DNA of 64,000 nucleotides. Origin: Ideonella aquatica. Lineage in GTDB: Bacteria > Pseudomonadota > Gammaproteobacteria > Burkholderiales > Burkholderiaceae_C. The DNA lies in the NCBI RefSeq assembly GCF_018069755.1, contig NZ_JAGQDE010000005.1, positions 167,659 to 231,658 of the forward strand, given 5' to 3'. Positions 55,432 through 63,846 of this stretch are shown piece by piece. Under the pieces are notes generated by a model, which saw only the letters and a list, made by a program, of their open reading frames with translations, was not told the DNA's origin and did not search any database. Made by a program: the position numbers and the translations under genes. The stretch's first letter is position 1, and the number at the start of each line of letters is the position of its first letter.

Positions 55432-55868
55432 CACAGACGCTTCATCACCGCGCTGACGTGGGTCCCACCGTCGTTGGACGAGGGGCACCCGCCCTGGAAG
55501 ACCGCGTAGCGCGCGTTCACTGTCACCGCGCGTGGCGCGAAGCCCGACGCGGTGAGCTGGAAGGTGTAGGTGCCTTCGGTGTTCCCCAGGCCGCAGGGCA
55601 GCGTGCACACCAGGCCTTGCGCGGTCTCCTCGACGCCCGAGCTCACCGCGAGCTGCTGCAGTGACACCACTTGGCCGTCGCGCTGCAGATCGGTGATCAC
55701 GGCGCGGCTGATGGTGCCGGTCTCGCCTTCCACGCTCACGCGATCGATCAGCACGATCGGTTCCAGGTAGAGGTGCAGGCATGCACCGTCAGTGGGTTCG
55801 CTGCTGCCACCGCCACAGGCCTGCAGTGCCAGCACGGGCACGGCCAGCAAGATCCTTTTGGTCTTCAT
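55431..55868 (-). CDS. Small lipoprotein with a beta-sandwich-like domain
   Basis: A 145-residue lipoprotein. Signal peptide and lipobox LALQACGGG (Cys18), then a beta-rich domain with an alternating pattern and YTFQLTASGFAPRAVTVNARYAV, resembling carboxypeptidase-regulatory or Ig-like sandwich domains. Paired cysteines (Cys30 region, CTLPCG, GGCPSS) likely form disulfides. No specific family is claimed. Its stop overlaps the start of the TPR gene (TGATG). Confidence 0.65.
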   Translation of the reverse strand: MKTKRILLAVPVLALQACGGGSSEPTDGACLHLYLEPIVLIDRVSVEGETGTISRAVITDLQRDGQVVSLQQLAVSSGVEETAQGLVCTLPCGLGNTEGTYTFQLTASGFAPRAVTVNARYAVFQGGCPSSNDGGTHVSAVMKRL

Positions 55869-55934
55869 TTCGTTCTCTCCCCTGACGCGCGCTGACGCTG
55901 CATCGCGCGTGGGTCCACTCTACCAGCACGCCGG

Positions 55935-56549
55935 TCAGGGCAGTTGCAGTCGGGGGTGCTCGGCCAGCGCGGTCAGCGTCTGGTGCATCGCGGGATGGGT
56001 CCGCTTCAGATGCGCCCGCGTGCCCGACCAGCGCGACACCACCACCGCGAGCATCGCCAAGGCACCGGGTGGCTCGTCGTGCAGCAGCGCACCGAACTGG
56101 TCGGCGAAGATCTCCCAGGCGCGGTGCAGTTGCGCCCGCGCGGCCGCACGCACCTTGGCCTGGGCGCTGGTGCTGGTGGCGGTGGTCCAGCGCTCGGGGT
56201 AGTCGCTGATGCTGACCGCCGGGTAGCAGTTGGCGGCAATGTAGACCAGCGCGCGCAGCACCTGCGCGCGGCGGCTGGCCTCGGCGGGCAGCAGGCCGGC
56301 GGCCGGGCACTGCAGGCCCAGGTGGATCAGGATGGCGGCGCTTTCGCTCAGCACCGTGCCATCGGGCAGCTGCAGGGTGGGGACCTGCGCCAGCGGGTTG
56401 ATGCGCCGCAGGGCCTCCAGGCCCTCGCCGGGCTCCCAGGTGGCCGCCAGCACGAGGCGGTGGCGCAGGCCGCAGGCACGCAGGGCCATGACGACGGCGT
56501 CCGAGCCCGAGCCCGGCGCGCCGTACAGCACCCAGGGGGCGTCGCTCAT
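55935..56549 (-). CDS. Glutathione S-transferase family protein
   Basis: A 204-residue GST. Thioredoxin-fold N-terminus (LYGAPGSGSDAVVMALRACG, the Ser/Gly active-site region; NPLAQVPTLQLPDGTVLSESAAILIHL, with the cis-Pro and the glutathione gamma-glutamyl-binding Glu-Ser) and an all-helical C-terminus. The GST subclass is uncertain. Substrate unknown. Confidence 0.85.
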   Translation of the reverse strand: MSDAPWVLYGAPGSGSDAVVMALRACGLRHRLVLAATWEPGEGLEALRRINPLAQVPTLQLPDGTVLSESAAILIHLGLQCPAAGLLPAEASRRAQVLRALVYIAANCYPAVSISDYPERWTTATSTSAQAKVRAAARAQLHRAWEIFADQFGALLHDEPPGALAMLAVVVSRWSGTRAHLKRTHPAMHQTLTALAEHPRLQLP

Positions 56550-56634
56550 CGGCCAGCTCCGCGGCCCACGGCATGGCGTGTCATGGCGGCATCATGACAG
56601 GCCGCGGGACCGCGGGCCACCGAGGTGGGCTGGT

Positions 56635-56991
56635 TCAGCGCGTGGCGTCGGCCAGTTGCAGCGTCGGGGCCGGTGCGGTCCAGGCGGTGGTGGCCGGCGG
56701 CTGGACCAGGAAGGTGTTCGGGTCAATGGCGGCCGCGGTGCGCGCGGCAACGATCACCGCCGGGTGCGCGCCATTGGCATGCCGGGTCGCTGAGGGGGCC
56801 GCGGTCCAGTGCACGCTGGCGGGCGGCTGGACCAGGAAGGTGTTGGGGTCGATGCTGGCGCGGGCGGCCAGGCGCTGCTGGGCCACGGCGGGGTGGTCGG
56901 CGTTGGCGTGGGCGGGCGCGGCCGGGTCGGCGGCGAAGGCGCTGGTGGTCAGCAGGGTGAGGCTGGCCAGCAGGAAGCTGATGCGGGGCAT
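56635..56991 (-). CDS. Small exported protein with two IDPNTFLVQPPA repeats
   Basis: A 118-residue protein with a signal peptide (MPRISFLLASLTLLTTSAFA). The mature part holds two ~40-residue repeats, each HAN-xx-HPAV followed by a variable basic/Ala-rich stretch, IDPNTFLVQPPA and WTA. The DNA also shows the repetition, around 56690-56730 and 56815-56855. ATG 56991 (MPRIS) is chosen, with ribosome-binding GGAAAGG overlapping an in-frame upstream ATG. No family recognised. Confidence 0.65.
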   Translation of the reverse strand: MPRISFLLASLTLLTTSAFAADPAAPAHANADHPAVAQQRLAARASIDPNTFLVQPPASVHWTAAPSATRHANGAHPAVIVAARTAAAIDPNTFLVQPPATTAWTAPAPTLQLADATR

Positions 56992-57074
56992 GGTGGGCCT
57001 TTCCATCGTGGGTGGTACAACGGTCTCCACGGCTCATCTCGATGGCGGCCTGTCGCCAGCATTGTGACAGAGGA

Positions 57075-57145
57075 CTAGGGTTAACCCGCATCCCTAGCTT
57101 GATCCAGGCCAAGCCGTAGCGGCGCCCGCGGACCTGAGTTCTAGG
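57075..57145. promoter_or_regulatory. CTAGGG dyad and third half-site in a divergent promoter region
   Basis: CTAGGG (57075-57080) and CCCTAG (57092-57097) form an inverted repeat with an 11-base spacer, and a third CTAGGG occurs at 57140-57145. The 245-base region separates the repeat protein (minus) from the subtilase (plus) and is comparatively AT-rich. A regulator site is likely, but the protein that binds it is not known. Confidence 0.35.
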
Positions 57146-57236
57146 GAGACGTCGCGTGCGGCAGGCCGCCGCCGATCAGGCCGGCCCTACCATCGGCCGC
57201 GTCGGCGTTCCCTCGCCTGCCACTTCAGGAGTTCCC

Positions 57237-58742
57237 ATGGCTTTCCGACTCTCCCTTGGCCGCGCCGGCGCGCTGACCCTGAGCACGCTCGCCCTGCTTG
57301 GCGGCAGCAGCTGGGCCGGTCAGGTCCACCCCGATCTGGCCGCCGCCGCGCAGCGCCAGGGCCGCACCGAGGCCCTGATCGTGCTGAAGGACCAGCGCAC
57401 GCCCGCCACGGCACCGCTGGCCGCCGACGCCGACTACAAGGCGCGCCGCCGCGCGCTGGTCGGCGCGCTGGTGGCGCGCGCCGACGAGCAGCAGCGCGGT
57501 CTGCGCGCCTGGATGGATGCCCGCCAGATCGCCTACCAGCCCTTCTGGATCGCCAACATCGTCCACGCCCGGCTCAATGCCAGCGAGCTGGCGGCGCTGG
57601 CCGAGCGCGACGAGGTGGCCCGCATCGATCCCAACCCGACGATTGCCGTGGCCCTGCCCCGGCCCAGCGGGCAGCCGGCGCAGACCGAGAGCGTCTCCAC
57701 CGTGGCCTGGGGCGTCGACAAGATCAAGGCCCCGCAGGTGTGGGCCGCCGGCTTCACCGGCCAGGGCGTGGTGATCGCTGGCCAGGACACCGGCTACCGC
57801 TGGGACCACCCGGCGCTGAAATCCCAGTACCGCGGCTGGAACGGCAGCACCGCCGACCACAACTACAGCTGGCATGACGCGATCCATGTGGCCAATGGCA
57901 GCTGCCCCGCCAACTCGCCCGCGCCCTGCGACGACAACGGCCACGGCACCCACACCGCCGGCACCTTTGCGGGCGATGACAAGGCCACCCACCAGATCGG
58001 CGTGGCGCCGGGCGCCAAGTGGATCGGCTGCCGCAACATGAACGCCGGCAACGGCACGCCCGCCACCTACATCGAGTGCATGCAGTGGCTGCTGGCGCCC
58101 ACCGACCTGGCCAACCAGAACCCCAACCCGGATCTGGCACCGGACATCATCAGCAACTCGTGGAGCTGCACCCTCGGCGAGGGCTGCACGGTGGGCAATG
58201 AAATCAAGGGCGCGGTGACCAACCTGGTCAAGGGCGGCATCCTGTTCGTGGCCGCCGCCACCAACTCGGGCCCCAGCTGCGGCACGATCACCGAACCACC
58301 GGCGATCTACCCGCTGTCTTACACCATCGGCGCCACCGACAGCGCCGACAAGCTGGCCAGCTTCTCCAGCCGCGGCCCGGTCACCGGCAAGGGCGTGAAG
58401 CCCGATGTGTCGGCGCCCGGCGTCAACGTCAACTCGGCCTACCCGCCCAACACCTATGCCACGCTCAGCGGCACCAGCATGGCCACACCCCACGTGGCCG
58501 GCGCCGCGGCGCTGCTGATGTCGGCCGTGCCCACGCTGAAAGGCAACCCGGCCGCGGTGGAAAAGCTGCTGAACAAGACCGCCCAGCGCAGCGGCGTGAC
58601 CAACCCGGTCAACCAGACCTGCGGCGGCACCGCCGCCACGGTGTGGCCCAACGCGATGATCGGCAACGGCCGCATCGACGTGTTCGCGGCCTACCAGAAG
58701 GCGATCGCCGGCCTGCAGGACCTGGACTCGCCGCTGGACTGA
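57237..58742 (+). CDS. Secreted S8 serine protease (subtilisin-like, bacillopeptidase F type)
   Basis: A 501-residue subtilase. Signal peptide (1-28), an inhibitor-type propeptide (about 45-140), and the catalytic domain with Asp184 (AGQDTGYRWDHP), His236 (DNGHGTHTAGT) and Ser414 (GTSMATPHVAG). Cysteines at 223, 231, 265, 281, 311, 317 and 348 imply several disulfides. No extra C-terminal domain follows. It stands alone on the plus strand. Confidence 0.93.
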   Translation: MAFRLSLGRAGALTLSTLALLGGSSWAGQVHPDLAAAAQRQGRTEALIVLKDQRTPATAPLAADADYKARRRALVGALVARADEQQRGLRAWMDARQIAYQPFWIANIVHARLNASELAALAERDEVARIDPNPTIAVALPRPSGQPAQTESVSTVAWGVDKIKAPQVWAAGFTGQGVVIAGQDTGYRWDHPALKSQYRGWNGSTADHNYSWHDAIHVANGSCPANSPAPCDDNGHGTHTAGTFAGDDKATHQIGVAPGAKWIGCRNMNAGNGTPATYIECMQWLLAPTDLANQNPNPDLAPDIISNSWSCTLGEGCTVGNEIKGAVTNLVKGGILFVAAATNSGPSCGTITEPPAIYPLSYTIGATDSADKLASFSSRGPVTGKGVKPDVSAPGVNVNSAYPPNTYATLSGTSMATPHVAGAAALLMSAVPTLKGNPAAVEKLLNKTAQRSGVTNPVNQTCGGTAATVWPNAMIGNGRIDVFAAYQKAIAGLQDLDSPLD

Positions 58743-58762
58743 GCTTCCCCGGGCGGGCGCTT

Positions 58763-59788
58763 TCAGGGCGCCTGCTCGAAGGGATAGCGCACCCCCAGCC
58801 GGCCGCGGATCTCGTCCATGCAGGCCAGGGTGGCCAGCGTCTCGGCCAGCGGCATCTGCGGCGACTCGGTCAGGCCGGCGCGGATGCAGCGCATGGCCTC
58901 GGCGATCTCGTACTCGAAGCCGTTGAGCGCAAAAGGCCGCTCGTGGACCTCGGGCGCCTGGCCGGCCCGCGTCAGCACGGCCCGCGTGCCTTCCCAGAAG
59001 TGCTGCGGCACCCCGATCGAGCCCTGTGAGCCGAACAGCGCCAGGCTGTTCTCGGCGGCGCCGTCGAAACCGCAGACGAACTGGGCCTGGATCGCGGCTG
59101 GGAAACGCAGCGTGGCCGTGACCCGCGCATCCACACCGGTGGCGGCCAGCACGCCGTCCACCACCAGGTCCAGCGGGTCGCTGGCCTGCCCGGTGGCCGC
59201 GGCCACGGCCCAGCGCGACATCGACAGGTTGTAGATGCCGATGTCCAGCAGCGCACCACCGGCCAGCGCCGGGTTGAACAGCCGGCTCTCGGGCCCTGCA
59301 TCGGCGGGGAAGCAGAAGCTGGACTGGACGGTTTGCAGCCGCCCGATCGTCCCCTCGGCCAGCCACTGGCCGATGAGCGCGTAGATCGGCAGGAAGCGCG
59401 TCCACAGCGCCTCCATCAGGAACACCTGCCGCTGCTGGGCCAGCGCGACCAGCTCGCGCCCTAGCGCCGCGTGCGGCACCAGCGGCTTCTCGCACAGCAC
59501 AGGCAGGCCCGCTTGCAGGCAGGCGCGCACCCACTCGCCGTGCGCGCTGTGCGGCGTGGCGATGTAGACGGCGTCCAGGGCACCGGCACCGATCAACTCA
59601 TCGAAGCCAGCCGCCACACGCGGCGCGGGCTTGTCGGTCCTTTGCCACCGCGCGGCAAAGGCAGCGGTCTTGTCGGGCTGGCGGCCCAGCACGGCGGCCA
59701 GGTGCGCGCCGGGCAGCGCCTGCACGGCCTGGGCAAAGCGGTGGGCGATGCCGCCCGGCCCGATCAGTCCCCAGCGGAAGTCGCCCAT
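58763..59788 (-). CDS. Gfo/Idh/MocA-family NAD(P)-dependent oxidoreductase
   Basis: A 341-residue sugar-type dehydrogenase. Rossmann start WGLIGPGGIAHRFAQA (GxGxxA-type) at about 6-21, AVYIATPHSAHGEWVRACLQAGLPVLCEKPL (about 94-124, with EKP), ALWTRFLPIYA (catalytic region) and GALLDIGIYNLSMSRW. The EKP lysine motif is intact. It starts eight bases after the dioxygenase stop, so it belongs to the EptA-dioxygenase operon. Substrate unknown. Confidence 0.9.
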   Translation of the reverse strand: MGDFRWGLIGPGGIAHRFAQAVQALPGAHLAAVLGRQPDKTAAFAARWQRTDKPAPRVAAGFDELIGAGALDAVYIATPHSAHGEWVRACLQAGLPVLCEKPLVPHAALGRELVALAQQRQVFLMEALWTRFLPIYALIGQWLAEGTIGRLQTVQSSFCFPADAGPESRLFNPALAGGALLDIGIYNLSMSRWAVAAATGQASDPLDLVVDGVLAATGVDARVTATLRFPAAIQAQFVCGFDGAAENSLALFGSQGSIGVPQHFWEGTRAVLTRAGQAPEVHERPFALNGFEYEIAEAMRCIRAGLTESPQMPLAETLATLACMDEIRGRLGVRYPFEQAP

Positions 59789-59795
59789 GCCCGGT

Positions 59796-60530
59796 TCAGG
59801 GCCCCTGGAAGCCGTTCGCCCGGAAGGTCAGCACCAGCGTGTCGCGGTGGCCATGGCCCCCGGGTTCGGCGGGCTGGATGGGGGTGGACTCGTGGATCAC
59901 CCGTTCGTCGTCGAGCAGCAGCGTGCTCCAGGGCTGGCTGAGCGTGAAGCGCTGGCCCTGGCGGCCCTGGGCGGCGAAGACGCGGGTCTCGGCGCCCTTG
60001 ATGCCCTGGCGGGCCACCAGCGTGACGGTGACCAGGTCGACGCCGTCGCGGTGCGCGCCCTCGGGCGTGGGGCGGCCGATGCCATCGGTGGTGTCGATGC
60101 GAAACGGATGCGCCTCGACAAACCAGCGCTGCGCGCCCTTCAGGGCCGAGGCGCGCGCGGCCATCGCCACCAGCCAGCGGTTCCACAGCGGATGCGCCAG
60201 CAGCGCCGGCTCGATCGGCTCGAAGTGGCGCTCGATGCCGCCGTGCAGCGCGTTGTACTCGACCGGCTGCCAGTGCGGCCGGTGCGGCGCCAGCGTGACC
60301 TGCTCGCCGTCGACGATGAAGCAGCCGTGGCGGCGGTAGCGGTAGCGGCCGCCGTCCTTCAGGTAGCGGTCGGGCGGCAGGCGGTCCCAGTGGGGCAGCC
60401 AGGCATCCAGCGCACGCGCATCGGTGCCCAGCAGGCGAGCGGCGCCTTCGGCATCCAGCACCGCAAAGCCCTGGTCGGCCAGCGTGGTGTCGATCTGATC
60501 GAGCGGGGTGACGGGGGGTGGCAGCATCAT
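59796..60530 (-). CDS. 2OG-Fe(II) dioxygenase family protein (PF10014-type)
   Basis: A 244-residue dioxygenase. The iron ligands are likely the His and Asp in PEGAHRDGVDLVTVTLV and the distal His in ERVIHESTPIQP, with an Arg after it (HRDTLVLTFRANGF). The RYLKDGGRYRYRRHGCF and YNALHGGIERHFEPI segments match members of this group, some of which hydroxylate free amino acids. Overlaps the EptA stop by four bases (ATGA). Confidence 0.82.
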   Translation of the reverse strand: MMLPPPVTPLDQIDTTLADQGFAVLDAEGAARLLGTDARALDAWLPHWDRLPPDRYLKDGGRYRYRRHGCFIVDGEQVTLAPHRPHWQPVEYNALHGGIERHFEPIEPALLAHPLWNRWLVAMAARASALKGAQRWFVEAHPFRIDTTDGIGRPTPEGAHRDGVDLVTVTLVARQGIKGAETRVFAAQGRQGQRFTLSQPWSTLLLDDERVIHESTPIQPAEPGGHGHRDTLVLTFRANGFQGP

Positions 60531-62218
60531 CGACGGCAGGGCGCGAACAGGTCCATCGCGGGCTCGCGCACCGCGGTCTTCACATCCATCAGGCCGAGCA
60601 CGCTGTGGAACAGGTGGTCGTGCGAGGCGGGCTGGTTGGCGCGCGCCTGCACGCAGCCCAGGTCGAGGCGACGGCTGTCGGTGAAGCCTGGCGAGAACCA
60701 GGCCACCATCGGCACCTGGGTCTGCTCCTTGGGCGCGATGGCGTAGGGCACGCCGTGCAGGAACAGGCGGTTCTCGCCCAGCGATTCGCCATGGTCGGAC
60801 ACGTAGATCAGCGCGGTGTCGTAGTGGTCCTGCCGCGCCTTGAGCCAGTCAATCGTGCGGGCCAGCACATGGTCGGTGTAGAGCAGCGCGTTGTCGTAGG
60901 TGTTGACGATCTGCGGGATCTCGCACTGGCGCAGGTCGGGCGTGTCGCAGGTGGGCTCGAAGCGGCGGAAGCTGGCCGGGTAGCGCTTGTAGTAGGCCGG
61001 GCCGTGATTGCCCAGCATGTGCAGCACCACCACGCGGCTGTTGGTCAGGGCCTTGGACCGGCCCGCAGCGGCACTGGCGGCGGTGGACACGGCCGAGACC
61101 AGCGGCGCGTCCAGGTCGCGCAGCAGCGCCTCGTCCAGGCAGCGCTCGCCATCGCACAGCGTGCTGGCGGTGGTGGCCAGGCGCTCGTTGGGCAGGCCGT
61201 CGCAGACGCCCTTGCAGCCCGACTGGTTGTCGCGCCAGAAGGTGCCCAGGCCGGCATGGTCCAGCACATGCAGCAGGCCCTGGCTGCCGCGGATGCGGTC
61301 CTCGTCGTACTGGCGCCGGCCCCAGGGCGAGAACAGACAGGGCACCGAAGTCTCGGTGTTGGTGCCGCAGGCGCTGACGTCCTTGAAGTTGATCAGGCCC
61401 GGCACCTCGGCCAGCTGTGGCGTGGTCTGGCGCGCATAGCCCGACAGGCCCCAGTTGGCGGCGCGGGCGGTCTCGCCCAGCACGAAGACGAACAGCGTGG
61501 GCTTGCTGCGGCCGGCCCAGGCGGGGCCGGGGGTGGCGTCGGTGCCCAGCGGCTCGCGCGGCTTGGCGGCGCTGCGGGTATCGGCCACGGCCACGCGGCC
61601 CAGCGAGTACAGGTAGTTGGCCGGCGTGATCAGGTAGCGCAGCTCCTTGCGGTTGCGCATCAGGCTGCCGAAATCCTGGAACACGGTCATCACCGCGCCC
61701 ACGCCCAGCACCACGGCCAGCAGCAGCCACGCGATGCGCCGCGCCAGCGCGCCCGGCCAGCGGCGGCGGCGGATCGGCACCCACCACAGCAGCAGCAGCG
61801 GCAGCACCGCATAGAACAGCAGGTGCGGCGCCATGCTCCAGGTGAACAGCTCGCTGGCCTCCTTGACGTCGGTGCGCAGCACATTGCGCAGCATCGACGG
61901 GTCGAGGTAGACGTTGAACTTCTGCGTGTAGTGCACCGCAAAGGCGGTGGCCACCAGCAACACGCCCAGCAGCGGTTTGGTCCAGGCGCGGTGCAGCACC
62001 AGGCCCAGCAGCAGGAAGTGCACGGCCACCAGGGCCACGAACAGCGCACCGGCAAACAGCCAGGTGGCCGGTGCGGTGGCGTCGCGGCCGCTCAGCACCT
62101 CGTGCCAGAAGCTCAGGTTGCAGGCCAGCGCAAACCACAGGCTGGCCACCAGGGCCAGGGTGTCGGTGCTGGGGGCGCCGCGCTGGTCGGCGGCGGGGCT
62201 CATCAAGGGGCGAGACAT
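60527..62218 (-). CDS. eptA: Lipid A phosphoethanolamine transferase (EptA-like)
   Basis: A 563-residue inner-membrane enzyme that adds phosphoethanolamine to lipid A and lowers cationic-peptide binding. Five N-terminal membrane helices (about 20-185), then a periplasmic sulfatase-fold domain. Zinc ligands and nucleophile: Glu249 (VLGETARAANWGL), Thr288 (CGTNTETSVPC), and Asp-His in YVSDHGESLGE near 450. Cysteine pairs as in EptA/MCR enzymes. It leads a three-gene operon with a dioxygenase and an oxidoreductase, an unusual setting. No PmrAB pair is visible. Confidence 0.92.
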   Translation of the reverse strand: MSRPLMSPAADQRGAPSTDTLALVASLWFALACNLSFWHEVLSGRDATAPATWLFAGALFVALVAVHFLLLGLVLHRAWTKPLLGVLLVATAFAVHYTQKFNVYLDPSMLRNVLRTDVKEASELFTWSMAPHLLFYAVLPLLLLWWVPIRRRRWPGALARRIAWLLLAVVLGVGAVMTVFQDFGSLMRNRKELRYLITPANYLYSLGRVAVADTRSAAKPREPLGTDATPGPAWAGRSKPTLFVFVLGETARAANWGLSGYARQTTPQLAEVPGLINFKDVSACGTNTETSVPCLFSPWGRRQYDEDRIRGSQGLLHVLDHAGLGTFWRDNQSGCKGVCDGLPNERLATTASTLCDGERCLDEALLRDLDAPLVSAVSTAASAAAGRSKALTNSRVVVLHMLGNHGPAYYKRYPASFRRFEPTCDTPDLRQCEIPQIVNTYDNALLYTDHVLARTIDWLKARQDHYDTALIYVSDHGESLGENRLFLHGVPYAIAPKEQTQVPMVAWFSPGFTDSRRLDLGCVQARANQPASHDHLFHSVLGLMDVKTAVREPAMDLFAPCRR

Positions 62219-62267
62219 GGCGGGGCATTGTCGCTGCTGTGGCGCCCTTCGACTGAAGCAAGCCTGA

Positions 62268-63836
62268 TCAGGCGAAACGTCCGTGCAGGAACCAGCCCGG
62301 CTGGCCGGTGGGCGGCGCCGGGCGCAGCCGGTAGATCCACAGCAAGGCCTGCTGCGGCGTCTGGGCGATGAAGTAGTCGCGCGCCACCGGGGTGCCGTCC
62401 CACCAGCCGGACTCGATCCGCTCGGGGCCGGCCAGCAGGCGCAGCGGCTGGCCGTCCAGCCAGGGGCGGGCCTGCTGCTCGGGCAGGGGCAGCGGCTGCG
62501 GCAGCAGCCAGGCGGGGCGGGTCAGGCGGGCGGCGGGCGGTGGCGGGGCGCTGCGCGTGCGCTCCCAAGCCGGCAGCGGCTCGGTGCTGCTGGCCTGCTC
62601 GGGGCGGTGCTCGGGGCGCGGCGCCAGGCGGCCCACGCTGTGCTCACCCAGGCGGGCCTGCAGGCGCTCAAGCAGGCGCACCAGACCCTCGCCGCTGGCG
62701 CCGGGCTCGTCGAACAACGCGGCGGGCGGGCCGGGGCGGCGCACCGGCTCGTCGCAGCGCAGCGTCAGGCCCAGCACCGGCGCGGCCAGCGGCTCGCGCG
62801 CCAGGCGCTCGCGCAGCAGGGCCCGCCAGTGGGCGGGATCGGCCGAGGGCTCGGCCAGCGCCAGCGTGAAGGGGCTGGTGTGGGCGCCGGCCTCGCCGGC
62901 CGGGCCGGCGCGCAGGCGCGTCTCGTGGTGGAACATCAGCGTGAAGCGCCCCACCCGCGCCTGCAGCGCGCGCGCCCAGGCGGCCAGGCGACCCAGCAGC
63001 AGCGTGGTGGCTTCGAGCAGGCGCTCGACATCGTCGGTGCGGCCGGGCAGCTCCAGGTGCTCAGAGAAGCGCTCGGGGGGCTGCAGCGGCTGGCGCGGAT
63101 CAGGCGATGTGCCCCAGGCACGGTCCAGCGCGTCCAGCGGCGCCGGGCCAAAGCGGCGCGCCAGGCCGGCGCGCGGCTGGCGCCGCCACTCGGCCAGCGT
63201 GGCCAGGCCCAGGGCCTGCAGCGCCTCGGCCTGGGCCGGGGAGTCGGCCAGCACGCTGGCGGGCAGCGCGTCCAGGCGCTGCTGCAGCGCCGCCCAGGCT
63301 GGATCGCGCGAGTAGCCACCACCGGGCGGTGGCGGCGGCGCCAGCACCGCCTGGGTCAGCGCCGCGGGAGCGGTGTCATCGGGCGCCCAGCGGGCCAGCC
63401 AGGCGGCGCCCTGGGCGCTGGGCGCCCAGGCCAGTTGCAGCGCTTGCGCCAGCGGGGCCAGCGCGGCCAGCAACTGCTCGCGCAGCGCCGCCAGACCGCC
63501 GAAGCAGCGCAGGCTGGGCTGCAGCTCGGCCAGCAGGGCCTGGGGCGGGCACAGCACGACGCTGGGCGTGAAGACCATCAGGCGGTGCGCGGCATCCATC
63601 AGCGCACGGGCGTCGCGGGCCTCGTCAGCCGCCCCCAGCTGCAGCGTGGGACACAGCGCCAGCGCGGTGGCGCGCTTCATGCCCGGTGCCAGGCCCAGCG
63701 CCCGGGCGGCGGCATTGACCGCCAGCAGCCGGTGCTGACCGATCAGCGCCAGCGGCTCGGCCGCGGCGGCGGGCCCGCGCTCGGCCGCCAGCGACGCCAA
63801 TGACAGCACCGGCAGGTGCACCCCCAGCCACAGCAT
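62268..63836 (-). CDS. imuB: ImuB-like Y-family polymerase-related protein
   Basis: A 522-residue inactive Y-family polymerase that scaffolds the SOS mutasome (ImuA-ImuB-DnaE2). Seen: MLWLGVHLPVLSL start, MKRATALALCPTLQL, YSRDPAWAALQQRLDALP (fingers/palm region), a RFGPAPLDALDRAWGTSPDPR thumb segment and a long little-finger-like C-terminus. Polymerase active-site acidic residues are not evident, as in ImuB. Stop of a probable imuA lies ten bases upstream of its start. dnaE2 would be expected next on the minus strand, but EptA occupies that place. Confidence 0.88.
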   Translation of the reverse strand: MLWLGVHLPVLSLASLAAERGPAAAAEPLALIGQHRLLAVNAAARALGLAPGMKRATALALCPTLQLGAADEARDARALMDAAHRLMVFTPSVVLCPPQALLAELQPSLRCFGGLAALREQLLAALAPLAQALQLAWAPSAQGAAWLARWAPDDTAPAALTQAVLAPPPPPGGGYSRDPAWAALQQRLDALPASVLADSPAQAEALQALGLATLAEWRRQPRAGLARRFGPAPLDALDRAWGTSPDPRQPLQPPERFSEHLELPGRTDDVERLLEATTLLLGRLAAWARALQARVGRFTLMFHHETRLRAGPAGEAGAHTSPFTLALAEPSADPAHWRALLRERLAREPLAAPVLGLTLRCDEPVRRPGPPAALFDEPGASGEGLVRLLERLQARLGEHSVGRLAPRPEHRPEQASSTEPLPAWERTRSAPPPPAARLTRPAWLLPQPLPLPEQQARPWLDGQPLRLLAGPERIESGWWDGTPVARDYFIAQTPQQALLWIYRLRPAPPTGQPGWFLHGRFA

Positions 63837-63846
63837 GCCTGGGCCC

